From NCBI GenBank assembly GCA_016286165.1, contig JAEESE010000007.1:62001-126000 (forward strand): a DNA stretch of 64,000 nt, written 5' to 3'. The stretch is from Bacteroidaceae bacterium (GTDB lineage Bacteria; Bacteroidota; Bacteroidia; Bacteroidales; Bacteroidaceae). The translations under genes and the position numbers were made by a program. The notes below the pieces were generated by a model. That model saw nothing but the letters and a program-made list of their open reading frames with translations, did no database searches and was not told the origin of the DNA. Every line of letters starts with the position of its first letter. Position 1 is the stretch's first letter. Below are positions 17,534 to 26,642 of this stretch, piece after piece.

Positions 17534-20407
17534 CTATTCGTTCTTTGTTCTATGCCGCCCGCAAAGGAGACGGTATTCGCAGAGAGCACATAAATCTCTG
17601 TCGGCACACTGAGTGAAGGGAACGGAACGGTCGAAGATCTCATCAATGAGCATGGCCAGATGATCAGAGAAGACTACCGACAACGGTTGCTCGCCCTCCG
17701 ACAACGGTTGCCGGACATCATTGATGACACTCTTCGATATCTTCAGCTTAGGCGAATAATTGTCATTGCCTGCGGCTGTGATGTGGAGAAGTATAGGCTG
17801 TACAGGTCGATGCTCGGCGTCAGCGATGATGACAGAATAGAGTATGGTCTGGAAATAGTATTGCTCCTTCTGCGATGTCTCGGTGAAGAGCCTCGAGATA
17901 TCAGGCACCGTTTTTTGCGAGAGGGTGCTCGTCTTATAATCCACAACACGTATCACACGCCCGCCTTCAACAGACTCATCTGCCACCTCGTCGAGACGGT
18001 CCACTATGCCACCCGTGCGTATGAGCAGGTCGCGCCCTTCAGCCTGCACGTGAATGCTGGTAGTGAAGGTATTCTCGATATCGATGATGCGGAAGGGGGT
18101 GAGCTTGCGGTCGTGGCGCAGGAGCTGCCTCAGATAAGTCGTCACCACCTGTCGTGCTATAGTGAGGATGCCTGTATATTCCTCCTTATTGTCCTTGAAA
18201 TACTCTTTCCGAAACGCTCGCGACACGAAGTCATCTAACTTCAATGCCCCTTGCTCGAGCATGTTGTCGATGTCCTGCTGACGAATGACAGAGCCAGCCG
18301 ACGTCATATCGCGATAAAGGAATTCGGCGGCGCGGTGGAACACATTACCAAAGAGGACGGCGTCTAAGCCCTCGGACGACGTGATGTCGACCTTGAGGCC
18401 CCGAACATACCGGTAGTAGAACTTAAGCGGGCAGGCGGTGTATTGGTTCAAGGCCGATGGCGACAGGAACACCTCGCGCCCGTCGGTACGGCCGTTGTTG
18501 TCGTAACGCCTGATGAGTGTTTGCATTATCTCGTCGGTCTTCTCCACCACTATAGGCTGCGGAAGCGAAGGCTGGTTGGACACGTTGAGTTGTATGTGGC
18601 GTATGGGCATTTGCGTTTCCGCCTCCAGCTGCCGCAGGAAACGCGATATCTCGTTTTGGCGCAGGCCGGCGTTGCTCTCGTTGTAGACAAATGTCACGCG
18701 CTCGGCACGCTGTATGAGCCTATAGAAATAGTAGGCATATACGGCTATCTTATGGCGCAGAGTGGTAAGACCGAAAGCATCCTTCAAGTGGTATGGGATG
18801 AAGCTGGTGTCAGCCACGCTCTTCGGAAGGAAGCCCTCGCCGACGCTTAGCATAAGGATATGGCGGAAATCCAAGGCGCGTGTCTCGAGAACGCCCATGA
18901 CCTGAAGGCCTACAGCAGGCTCGCCATGGAACGGCACACTCTGCTGGGCGAGCACTGAACGCAAGAGTCTGCGAACGGTGGAATCGTTGACGGCGAGCAA
19001 GGGTGCGGGACCCGTCATGAGGTCGTGCAGACGGTTTAGACACGTGAAGGTCTTGAAGACCGCCTCGGCGGCCAACACGTCGTCGCCTATCTTCTGACCA
19101 ATGAGCGTCATCAGATAGCTGGCAAAAGCCAGCAGGTCGGCACCACTGCGCGCCTCACTCTGCCAAGCATCGCCCAGCAAACGGGCATAGGGATGATTCT
19201 CGAAAGCGCGTAAGTGGGACGGGCGGAAACGACGGTGAGCAACGTCGTAGCCTTCGGTATGAAGGCCTACAAGCGCCATGACGAAGGTGAAGGCGGGCGT
19301 ATCCACGAGCGGAAAGCCCATTGTGACGTTGACTTGACCTACATCTTCCGGCAAGCTATGAAGCACTGGCTGCAGCAACTGCTCGTTGCAGAGCACTACA
19401 GCTGTCTGACGTTCGGTGTACGTCTCGCCGTCGGGTGCCACGTCGGGCTTGGTGAGGTTATCGGCGAGCCATTGCGGCAGGAGGCGCGCCTGTATGTTCT
19501 CGCTCGAAGCGGCAGCTATCGTCAGTTGCTTGGGCTTGAGGAAGTTATCGAAACAGTCGTCGGTAAGCTCGTTGCCGTAGCGCCTGATATTCTCGAGCAC
19601 GAAATGCCCGGCCTCGTGGGTGCGGCCAGCCACTTCCTTGAGGTAACTGACATCGTAATCCCAGTAGAAGAGAGCCTGACCACGATGCTGAAGTTCGTCG
19701 AACAGGGCTTTCTCAACCTCGTTGAGGACATTGAAGCCTACGAAGACGTAGGTGTGATTGGTAAGGAAGACAGATGAAGCGCTATCGTCGGAGGCCAGGC
19801 GTGAGGCCCGAATCCGCTCGACCACATCGCGCTGCAAGGCGCCTTCATACAGCACGCCGTCGGCACGCATACGCTGATTGAAGTCGACGTAGATATCGTA
19901 CATCACATTCCACAACTCCAGGAACTTCTCTTTCAACAATGTATTCTCCTCGAGCGAAAAGCCGGCGAAGAAGGATTTCAGAGCCTGCTCCTGCTCGGGA
20001 GTGATATAGTCGTTGGTGTCTAATTCCTTGATATCGCGTATGTTGGAAAAAAGTTGGCGGGCATCAACCAAATGCTTGTCAACATCATCGAAATCAGCCA
20101 GCAACACCTCGCCCCAGCTATAGAACTGGTCGAGCGACTGTGCGCCAGTCACCGCCTGAGCATAGGCTTGGTGCAGGCGACATACGGATTCAATCTTATC
20201 GCAAAGGACATACTGCGAAGCATCGGCAAACAGCTCCGAGATAGTTCTGTATGTTGGTGCCCAGACGGGCTTATCTGATAGTTCTGCAAGTGCATTATTC
20301 AGGAACAGACTGGCACGTTTGCCGGGAAATACCACCGTCAGTCCGCTCAGGTTGTTGCCGAACTTGCTCAGCAGCGATTTAGCTACATGTTCAAGGAAAG
20401 TTGTCAT
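17534..20407 (-). CDS. addB: AddB-like recombinational repair nuclease subunit
   Basis: 957 aa. It should partner the helicase-nuclease encoded just upstream (27 bp) to process double-strand breaks. The C-terminal PD-(D/E)XK nuclease domain has FGNVFHRAAEF (H691), GGIVDRLD (D803) and VVDYKTST (D823, K825). Four cysteines match the AddB iron-sulfur pattern: C659 in the SALNQYTACP motif, then C940-x2-C943-x5-C949 near the end. The N-terminal helicase-like region has a degenerate Walker A (FPGKRA, around 28-33), as expected for an AddB subunit that does not hydrolyse ATP. The length is shorter than B. subtilis AddB but fits the Bacteroidetes form. The convergent gene is separated by a hairpin terminator. 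Confidence 0.9.
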   Translation of the reverse strand: MTTFLEHVAKSLLSKFGNNLSGLTVVFPGKRASLFLNNALAELSDKPVWAPTYRTISELFADASQYVLCDKIESVCRLHQAYAQAVTGAQSLDQFYSWGEVLLADFDDVDKHLVDARQLFSNIRDIKELDTNDYITPEQEQALKSFFAGFSLEENTLLKEKFLELWNVMYDIYVDFNQRMRADGVLYEGALQRDVVERIRASRLASDDSASSVFLTNHTYVFVGFNVLNEVEKALFDELQHRGQALFYWDYDVSYLKEVAGRTHEAGHFVLENIRRYGNELTDDCFDNFLKPKQLTIAAASSENIQARLLPQWLADNLTKPDVAPDGETYTERQTAVVLCNEQLLQPVLHSLPEDVGQVNVTMGFPLVDTPAFTFVMALVGLHTEGYDVAHRRFRPSHLRAFENHPYARLLGDAWQSEARSGADLLAFASYLMTLIGQKIGDDVLAAEAVFKTFTCLNRLHDLMTGPAPLLAVNDSTVRRLLRSVLAQQSVPFHGEPAVGLQVMGVLETRALDFRHILMLSVGEGFLPKSVADTSFIPYHLKDAFGLTTLRHKIAVYAYYFYRLIQRAERVTFVYNESNAGLRQNEISRFLRQLEAETQMPIRHIQLNVSNQPSLPQPIVVEKTDEIMQTLIRRYDNNGRTDGREVFLSPSALNQYTACPLKFYYRYVRGLKVDITSSEGLDAVLFGNVFHRAAEFLYRDMTSAGSVIRQQDIDNMLEQGALKLDDFVSRAFRKEYFKDNKEEYTGILTIARQVVTTYLRQLLRHDRKLTPFRIIDIENTFTTSIHVQAEGRDLLIRTGGIVDRLDEVADESVEGGRVIRVVDYKTSTLSQKTVPDISRLFTETSQKEQYYFQTILYSVIIADAEHRPVQPILLHITAAGNDNYSPKLKISKSVINDVRQPLSEGEQPLSVVFSDHLAMLIDEIFDRSVPFTQCADRDLCALCEYRLLCGRHRTKNE

Positions 20408-20434
20408 ATATATATGTAGTACTACTTAATACAA

Positions 20435-23400
20435 TCAGAAATCAAAAGTCATTTGGGATGTGTCGGCCTTCTTTGACGCTTTTGCACGCACAGGCTTCAC
20501 TAAACCACGGTAAACGAACCACAGGTATCCTTCAACCTTGGCATCAGGATACATCTCACTGAGGAGTTTCATATATGCCCGAACCTGGTCGTGGTAGCCC
20601 TCATGTTCATTGCCGAACTTATAGTCAACAACCACCACTCTGCGGCCATCGGAGCTTACCATGACGCGGTCGGGACGTTTGTTGTCGAAACCATCGGAAT
20701 CAGATTGACGGCTGATGATGGCGCACTCGTTGAATAAACGCCATCTGCCACTAAACCAGTCGGATACCATATCATTGTTAAAGCCTTGCTTTAACCATTT
20801 CTCAACATCATCGCGGCTCACGCTGACGTAAGTGCCATCGGAAATTGTACGGGTGATGATACCTTCGTGTTCGAGGGCATCGAGCACTCGGGGCATATCC
20901 GTCTGCACGGCCATTTGTTGCAGTACAGAGTGCAACAAGTTGCCTATCTCAATGTACTGTCGTTGGCGCGACACCTCTATGGCTTGCTCATCAGTGGTCT
21001 GAGCATCGACAATGAACTGCTTCGAGCTATTGCTCTGACGGAAAACCGCCCTGACGGGATAGTTGCAGAAAGGCACGTCCACTTCCACGCGGTCGGCCTG
21101 AAGGCGATTGTCCGATTCCTCGTCGTTGGCCTTGCTCTCAACAACGGCTTCGCCGTACTCATAACCATCCGGGTAAACCGACACAAGAAGATCGCCTACG
21201 GTAGCCGAAGGTTTGGCAAGGTTTTCCTCATCGCCCACGGTCCACACCAACAGGTTGTTGCAGGCACGTGTAAGCGCTACATACAAGACGTTAAGCTCGT
21301 CGATACGTGATAGCAGCAGTTCGCGTGCATAATCCTTTGCGAAGACCGAATTAAGGGCCATCGACGTGGGTGTGATGGGTATGAGGCCGAGTTCGGAATA
21401 AGGCTCATCGTCAGGTGTACACCAGATGAGGTTGTCTTTACGCGTCTGACGCACAAAAGGCCACGAGCAGAACGGAATAAACAACGTATGGAACTCCATT
21501 CCCTTCGACTTATGAACGGTGATGATTCGAATGCCTTCGATAGCCGCCGACGGGATGGTCTGCCCCGACAGGTGTTCGTCCCAATAATCGATGAACGACT
21601 TGATATCGGCCGATTCACGATGAGTGAAATCCTGAAGTTCGTCAAAGAAAGCTGCAAGATAAGCTTCTTGGCCGCGAAGACGGCTGATTTTATAGCGTCG
21701 GCATAGAGCTTCGCATAACTCATAGAGAGGCTGCTGCAGCAGTTTTATGCGTTCCTCGTCGGTAAAAGGCTCCACATCGGGATAAATCCGCTGCAGGAAG
21801 CTTGCGGGCACGACATCCGTTTCGTCGTTGAGCACCCGCAGTGCCGAGATTATCGACTGCACCGCCTCGCTTGCGGAGAAGAAGAACGCTTCGTCGCTGA
21901 TGATGGCTGGCATATCAGGATCTGCGGCAAAGGCATTGATTATGGGAACGGCCTCGGATTTGAATCGCACGAGTATGGTCATATCGTTGTAGGCAAGGCC
22001 CCCCTCGTGCAGTTTACGCACCTGTTCCTTAAGCTGATTGATGATTTCAGTTTGACCCTCTACCTTGTCCTTAAACTCCTTCGAAGGGAGAGAGACAACC
22101 CTCACGTAGCCCGTATCAGGCCTTGAAGCCGGTATCTTCTGATGGACATCGGCATAAGCTTGGGCAAAGGAGAATGGCTCGCCAGTCAACTCTATCTCCT
22201 TGGCAGCAACGGAATCCATCAGCGGGACGGCTTTCTCAAAGAACTGATTGTTGAACTCAATCACATTGCGAAGACTGCGGAAATTGTAATCGAGGGTTCG
22301 AACCACGGGCGGAGGCGTCATTGAAGTCTCAATGGAGCCCAGCATGCGCCAGTCGCCGCCACGGAAACGATAGATGCTCTGCTTGACATCGCCTACGATA
22401 AGGTTATTGCCGCCTTTTGCCAAGGTCTCGAGCAATAAGGCTTTAAAATTGAGCCACTGCAGGTGTGATGTGTCCTGAAATTCGTCGATGATGACGTGAC
22501 GAAGGGCTGCTCCAATCTTCTCGAACACGAAGGGTGCGTCGCTCTCGCCTATCATACTGTGCAGCAGGACCGGAGTCTTGGCAAGGGTGAAACGGCTGTT
22601 TTCGGCATTTACCAGAGCTACCTCCTCGTCGATGTTTGCCAGGAGGCGCAGTTTCTTGACATGATTCAGCACAAGCTTTGAGCTGTTGTAGGCTTTCTGC
22701 TGCTCTAAATAAATGCGTAGAATATCCGACAGCAGGCTGGAAACATCGTCTGCAGCAGCAATGAGGTCGGGACGTTTTTTACGATTGGCCACTGTGACAA
22801 GCGTCAAAGGGTCGTAAGCCCACTGCTGAAGCTTCACGCCCGGTGTTATCGACATATCGCCAGCCCGCAGTTTGTCGGCAAACGTCCGTAGCGTATTGCC
22901 ATTCGAGAAATCAGTGAAATCCAGGCCCTTGCCTTCGACCATAGCATAGAGCGAAGCGCCCAGGGCCTTGACCGTAGGCTCTACGTCCTGACTGATAGCC
23001 GTCACCTTGCTGATGAATTCACGGAAGGCTTTGTCGTCGGACAACACACGGCGTAGGTTCTGACCGCGCATGACGAAATTCTCGTTGAAAATAGCACTGC
23101 CGAAGGACTTCACCTTGGACGTCACGTCCCAACGCTGGTTATTCTCTATCTGATCCCGCACCAAGCTCATCATCCAGTCAAGCAGAACGGGATCGTCCTG
23201 AAGGCGGTCCACCAGACGGTCCACGGCTTGTGAAAGCACATCCCTGTCACTGATGTCCACCTGTAGATTGGCTGTGAGGCCCAGTTCATGAGCCAGTCCG
23301 CGAAGGATAGTTTGAAAGAACGAGTCGATGGTCTGCACGCGAAAGCGGTTATAGTCGTGGAGGATAAAATGCAAGGCCTCACGGCAGCGGCGGCGCAACT

Positions 23401-23701
23401 CATCGTCGGCGGGCAGTTCGAGCCCGTCTTTCTGTATGCTCTCGCGCAGGGCCTGAAGGTACGTCTCACCTGAGGGGAGTCCGTTGCCGATACCGTATAA
23501 CTGACTGAGAATACGGTCCTTCATCTCGGTGGTAGCCTTGTTGGTGAAGGTTACGGCCAAGATATGGGAATACTCTGCCGGCGTCTCGGCCAGCACGAGA
23601 AGCTTTATGTAATGAACGGCCAGGGTGAACGTCTTGCCTGAGCCTGCCGAAGCTTTATAAACAAGAAATGATGACACGTAAGTATGTTTTTTAAAATTCA
23701 T
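20435..23701 (-). CDS. addA: AddA/RecB-like UvrD-type helicase-nuclease
   Basis: 1088 aa. It is the ATP-dependent helicase and nuclease subunit of the AddAB pair. Visible motifs in order are Walker A SAGSGKT (18-24), TFTNKATTEM (51-60), Walker B DEFQDT (406-411), GDVKQSIYRFRGGD (437-450), NFRS (473-476), ITVHKSKGMEF (727-737), VALTRA (808-813), and the C-terminal nuclease signature H924, D1011 and VVDYKFG (D1026, K1028). It is the first gene of a two-gene operon with the AddB-like gene. Its start lies only 7 bp after a TATATTTG box, so the mRNA leader would be extremely short if that box is the real promoter. Confidence 0.93.
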   Translation of the reverse strand: MNFKKHTYVSSFLVYKASAGSGKTFTLAVHYIKLLVLAETPAEYSHILAVTFTNKATTEMKDRILSQLYGIGNGLPSGETYLQALRESIQKDGLELPADDELRRRCREALHFILHDYNRFRVQTIDSFFQTILRGLAHELGLTANLQVDISDRDVLSQAVDRLVDRLQDDPVLLDWMMSLVRDQIENNQRWDVTSKVKSFGSAIFNENFVMRGQNLRRVLSDDKAFREFISKVTAISQDVEPTVKALGASLYAMVEGKGLDFTDFSNGNTLRTFADKLRAGDMSITPGVKLQQWAYDPLTLVTVANRKKRPDLIAAADDVSSLLSDILRIYLEQQKAYNSSKLVLNHVKKLRLLANIDEEVALVNAENSRFTLAKTPVLLHSMIGESDAPFVFEKIGAALRHVIIDEFQDTSHLQWLNFKALLLETLAKGGNNLIVGDVKQSIYRFRGGDWRMLGSIETSMTPPPVVRTLDYNFRSLRNVIEFNNQFFEKAVPLMDSVAAKEIELTGEPFSFAQAYADVHQKIPASRPDTGYVRVVSLPSKEFKDKVEGQTEIINQLKEQVRKLHEGGLAYNDMTILVRFKSEAVPIINAFAADPDMPAIISDEAFFFSASEAVQSIISALRVLNDETDVVPASFLQRIYPDVEPFTDEERIKLLQQPLYELCEALCRRYKISRLRGQEAYLAAFFDELQDFTHRESADIKSFIDYWDEHLSGQTIPSAAIEGIRIITVHKSKGMEFHTLFIPFCSWPFVRQTRKDNLIWCTPDDEPYSELGLIPITPTSMALNSVFAKDYARELLLSRIDELNVLYVALTRACNNLLVWTVGDEENLAKPSATVGDLLVSVYPDGYEYGEAVVESKANDEESDNRLQADRVEVDVPFCNYPVRAVFRQSNSSKQFIVDAQTTDEQAIEVSRQRQYIEIGNLLHSVLQQMAVQTDMPRVLDALEHEGIITRTISDGTYVSVSRDDVEKWLKQGFNNDMVSDWFSGRWRLFNECAIISRQSDSDGFDNKRPDRVMVSSDGRRVVVVDYKFGNEHEGYHDQVRAYMKLLSEMYPDAKVEGYLWFVYRGLVKPVRAKASKKADTSQMTFDF

Positions 23702-23708
23702 TCATTTG

Positions 23709-23716
23709 CAAATATA
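23709..23716 (-). promoter_or_regulatory. -7 box of addAB
   Basis: On the minus strand the sequence reads TATATTTG, an exact TAnnTTTG match, ending 7 bp before the addA ATG. A -33 TTTG is not clear. If used, transcription would start at or next to the start codon. Confidence 0.45.
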
Positions 23717-23832
23717 TGATTATTTACGAAAAAAACGCCCCTCTACACATAATTTTTTATTAAAAGCGCAAAAAAAACGCTCATCGGTGAAAAAAACTTT
23801 ATTCTTTAATCTCTAATCTTTAATCTTTTTAC

Positions 23833-23840
23833 TACCTTTG
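23833..23840 (+). promoter_or_regulatory. -7 box of the HU-like/SPOR gene
   Basis: TACCTTTG matches TAnnTTTG and ends 5 bp before the ATG at 23846. As with the divergent addA gene, the predicted leader would be almost absent. Confidence 0.45.
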
Positions 23841-23845
23841 TAGCG

Positions 23846-24874
23846 ATGAATCCACTTTACCAACACATTGAACATCTTCTGCTACGTCATGATTGTGTGA
23901 TAGTGCCTCATTTCGGAGGTTTCGTAGCACAGGACGCCGCAGCAAGATATGTAGAGACGGAACAGCTTTTCTTTCCGCCTGTACGGCTTATACGTTTTAA
24001 TTCAGACCTCACTATCGGCGACGGACTGCTCTTGAATCATATCTGCAAGTTCTACGGTTACGATGAGAGCGACGGCAAGCGAGCCATACAAACCATGGTG
24101 CATCAATTGCGCGGCCAGCTCTTGTCCGACGGCATCGTAGACTTCGGTTCACTTGGCATCTTCTCGCAAAACGACGATGGCGACATTGAGTTCTCGGCCT
24201 GTCAGGCCGGGGCCACTACTCCAATGCTCTACGGCCTTGATGCGTTCTCCATTCCACGTTTGTCTGAACGCTCACTCTCGCACAAGGCAAAGCGCCGTGC
24301 ACTCCCCCGCTCTATCGACGACAAGCCCATCTGGACTATCAACATCAGCCGTCGCACCATTCGTCGTGCACTTACCACTGCTGCTGTAATCCTTGCCGTA
24401 GCACTGTTTGCCGTGCCCATAGATATGTTGCGTCGCCATCGTATCCAAACGGCTTCAGTATTTCCAACGACTACGATGAGCGTAGAAGCCAAAGATGCCC
24501 GTCAGGAAGTTCAAGCCCCAGCCGATGCAGCCAGCACTAAGACCAATAGTAGTGAAGCGCCTGTAGCTCCCGCACTTAAGCAGGCTGAGTCAACATCGAC
24601 GAGTGATGCCGCACCTTCTACCGTTGAGACTACGAAGAAGAGCGGTCCTTCCTATGCCATCGTTTTTGCAAGCAATATCAGCAAGAATAATGCCGAGCGC
24701 TATGTTGCAGAACTTGCAGGAAAAGGCATTGGCGGAGCCAAGGTGATGGACAACGGGCGTGTGGTCAGAGTCGTCGTCGACGGCATAACCACAGAGACCG
24801 AAGCCTACAACCAAGTGCGCGAGCTTCATGCCATGGGCAGTGAGTTTGCCGACGTTTGGGTGCTGAAGCTATGA
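23846..24874 (+). CDS. HU-like domain and SPOR domain membrane protein
   Basis: 342 aa. Residues 1-125 (LRHDCVIVPHFGGFVAQ onwards) match the prokaryotic CCDC81-type HU-like tandem domains found in Bacteroidetes SPOR proteins. One TM segment follows at about 175-195 (ALTTAAVILAVALFAVPI), then a Ser/Thr/Ala-rich linker. The C-terminal 75 residues form a SPOR domain (YAIVFASNISKNNAERYVAEL ... VWVLKL), the module that binds glycan strands stripped of stem peptides at the septum. The expected layout is a cytoplasmic HU-like part and a periplasmic SPOR part, which suggests a role in cell division or envelope organisation. The stop overlaps the next start (ATGA), so the two genes are translationally coupled. 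Confidence 0.88.
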   Translation: MNPLYQHIEHLLLRHDCVIVPHFGGFVAQDAAARYVETEQLFFPPVRLIRFNSDLTIGDGLLLNHICKFYGYDESDGKRAIQTMVHQLRGQLLSDGIVDFGSLGIFSQNDDGDIEFSACQAGATTPMLYGLDAFSIPRLSERSLSHKAKRRALPRSIDDKPIWTINISRRTIRRALTTAAVILAVALFAVPIDMLRRHRIQTASVFPTTTMSVEAKDARQEVQAPADAASTKTNSSEAPVAPALKQAESTSTSDAAPSTVETTKKSGPSYAIVFASNISKNNAERYVAELAGKGIGGAKVMDNGRVVRVVVDGITTETEAYNQVRELHAMGSEFADVWVLKL

Positions 24875-25485
24875 AACGTGTACGTTGCCCTAAATGCGAC
24901 AGTTATGTGACCTTCGACGAAACACGATACGTCGAAGGTCAAACTCTTGTATTTGAATGCCCCGACTGCCATCGTCAGTTCGGCATTCGTATAGGCACTT
25001 CGAAGCTCCTTGCCACCAGAAAAGACGAGCGCAAGCTCGAGGGCCGCGACCTGCATACAAACATTGGTGAGACAACCGATGAGATTGGCGCTTCAGATGA
25101 AGAACAGACCATCGACTGCGGCCATGTGCTTGTAATAGAAAACGTGTTTCATTTCAAGCAGACCCTGGCATTGCAGATGGGCGACAATGTGATAGGCCGA
25201 TATGTTCGGGGAACGAATATCAACGCGCCGATTGAGACCGTAGACCCGAGCGTGGACACGACGCACTGTGTCATCAATGTCAGCCGCAACCGCCAAGGCA
25301 CTTTCATCTACACCATCCGCGACGCCAGCACCGACGGCACCGGCACCTATGTGGGTACGACCTTTCTCAGTCCAACGGATCGTCTGCGCATAGACGATGG
25401 CACCATCATCACCATCGGCGCCACGACAATGATTCTGCGGGCAGCCGGTTGCGACGAAGAGGAAACAACAGCAGAGGCGAGATAG
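24871..25485 (+). CDS. Zinc-ribbon and FHA-domain protein
   Basis: 204 aa from ATG 24871, which overlaps the previous stop as ATGA; a TTG 15 bp upstream is rejected. The N-terminus is a four-cysteine ribbon (VRCPKCDSYVTF and FECPDCHRQF, CxxC twice), resembling the MJ0042-type ribbon. After an acidic linker comes a forkhead-associated domain from about 100 to the end (GDNVIGRY, TTHCVINVSR, IRDASTDGTGTYVG, DDGTIITIG), which normally binds phosphothreonine peptides. The conserved FHA serine is replaced in the visible TTHCVI position, so phospho-binding is not certain. Coupling with the HU-like/SPOR gene suggests a shared envelope or division role. Confidence 0.88.
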   Translation: MKRVRCPKCDSYVTFDETRYVEGQTLVFECPDCHRQFGIRIGTSKLLATRKDERKLEGRDLHTNIGETTDEIGASDEEQTIDCGHVLVIENVFHFKQTLALQMGDNVIGRYVRGTNINAPIETVDPSVDTTHCVINVSRNRQGTFIYTIRDASTDGTGTYVGTTFLSPTDRLRIDDGTIITIGATTMILRAAGCDEEETTAEAR

Positions 25486-25510
25486 CACACACGCTATCCC
25501 GCCTCTCTTT
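25473..25510. terminator. Bidirectional terminator after the FHA gene
   Basis: A 14-bp stem with one mismatch (25473-25486 with 25493-25506) and an ACACAC loop is followed by TTTT on the plus side. It overlaps the last codons of the FHA gene and lies between convergent genes. Confidence 0.75.
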
Positions 25511-26499
25511 TATTTCAATTGCAAGTCCACCATCACCGGCAGATGGTCGCTGACGCCGCCGTGATAAAACTCACCCCTGTAAGTTCGACGCGGCATGGAG
25601 ACACCGTAGGTTTTGTTTTCCTCGAGCATCCATGGCAAAGCCATAGGCTTGGCCGGAGACAGAGCATCGACAGAAGACGACAGCAACACATGGTCTATCC
25701 ATTGCCAAAAGCCTCGAAAACAATAAGTGCCAGGGGCTTCCTTGTCATCGACGATGCGCAGAGGCGCCCGACGGAAGATACGGTCCTTGGCCGTAGCATT
25801 GAAATCGCCAATGACCACTATACGAGGCACATTTTCCTTACCAACGCATGAGGAACCGCTGGCGAGATTCAAGCTGTCGACAACGTTCCACAAAGTCCTT
25901 GCTGCCAGACTGCGCAACTGGTCTCCTGCACGACCGCCTGTCTTGCTCGGCAGGTGAACCACCAAAATGTGCAGCGTATCTATTCCTGCTTCAGTCTTTA
26001 CCAGGCCTTTAACATGCAAGATGTCGCGTGTGGTTCTACTTGAGCCCTCACGCGCGGGTACCTTAATACTATTATGCTGAAGCAACCGAAAACGTGCAGG
26101 CTGATACAATAGAGCAACGTTTATACCACGGGCATCCCTGGAGTGTGTCATCACATATTCATAGCCAAGCGTTCGCAGAGCGCTGCGCTTTGTCAATGTC
26201 TCCAAAACGCTATCGTTCTCCACTTCACAGAGTCCGATAAGATCAGGCACACCGTCTGCATCGGACAATGAAGCTACCACGCGGGCTATGTCAGCCATCT
26301 TATGCCAATAGCGGCCTCCAGTCCATCGGCGCTCTCCAGAAGGCAGGAACTCCTCGTCGCGGAACTCCTGAGCGTCTATGGTGTCGAACATATTCTCTAC
26401 GTTCCAGCTCACTACCCTCAGCGAACGCCGGTTCTGCGACATTGACGACAGAGCCACAAGGCCTGCACACAGGCAACAGGCCAAACGCAGCTTGCTCAT
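25510..26499 (-). CDS. Secreted endonuclease/exonuclease/phosphatase-fold protein
   Basis: 329 aa from the ATG at 26499 (MSKLRLACCLCAGLV), which starts a signal peptide; an in-frame ATG at 26538 would give 13 extra residues. It has the EEP-fold metal-dependent hydrolase motifs: VVSWNVENMFD, CEVENDSVL, GDFNATAKD and GVSDHLPVMVDL. These residues place the catalytic Asn, Glu, Asp-Phe-Asn and Ser-Asp-His in order. The family includes nucleases and phosphodiesterases, and the substrate cannot be told from sequence. Many Bacteroidetes carry a similar exported copy. It lies 143 bp downstream of the dehydratase gene on the same strand. Confidence 0.88.
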   Translation of the reverse strand: MSKLRLACCLCAGLVALSSMSQNRRSLRVVSWNVENMFDTIDAQEFRDEEFLPSGERRWTGGRYWHKMADIARVVASLSDADGVPDLIGLCEVENDSVLETLTKRSALRTLGYEYVMTHSRDARGINVALLYQPARFRLLQHNSIKVPAREGSSRTTRDILHVKGLVKTEAGIDTLHILVVHLPSKTGGRAGDQLRSLAARTLWNVVDSLNLASGSSCVGKENVPRIVVIGDFNATAKDRIFRRAPLRIVDDKEAPGTYCFRGFWQWIDHVLLSSSVDALSPAKPMALPWMLEENKTYGVSMPRRTYRGEFYHGGVSDHLPVMVDLQLK

Positions 26500-26642
26500 C
26501 AAAGACCTTTTTCTATTCACTATCGGCTGACTTCTCATTAACAAACAACATTCTCAGATGCCCGGCTCATAAGCTGAAGCAAGGAGTAAAAGCTCCTGCC
26601 CGTAAGCCGCCACCTGAGAATATCATGGTCTCTAAGGACAAG

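Noticed and set aside
26536..26638. 8-bp inverted repeat ATTCTCAG/CTGAGAAT with an inner AGGAG/CTCCT hairpin between the dehydratase and EEP genes
   Set aside because: It could be a terminator, but the stems are short and widely spaced and no T-tract follows, so it is not listed as a feature.
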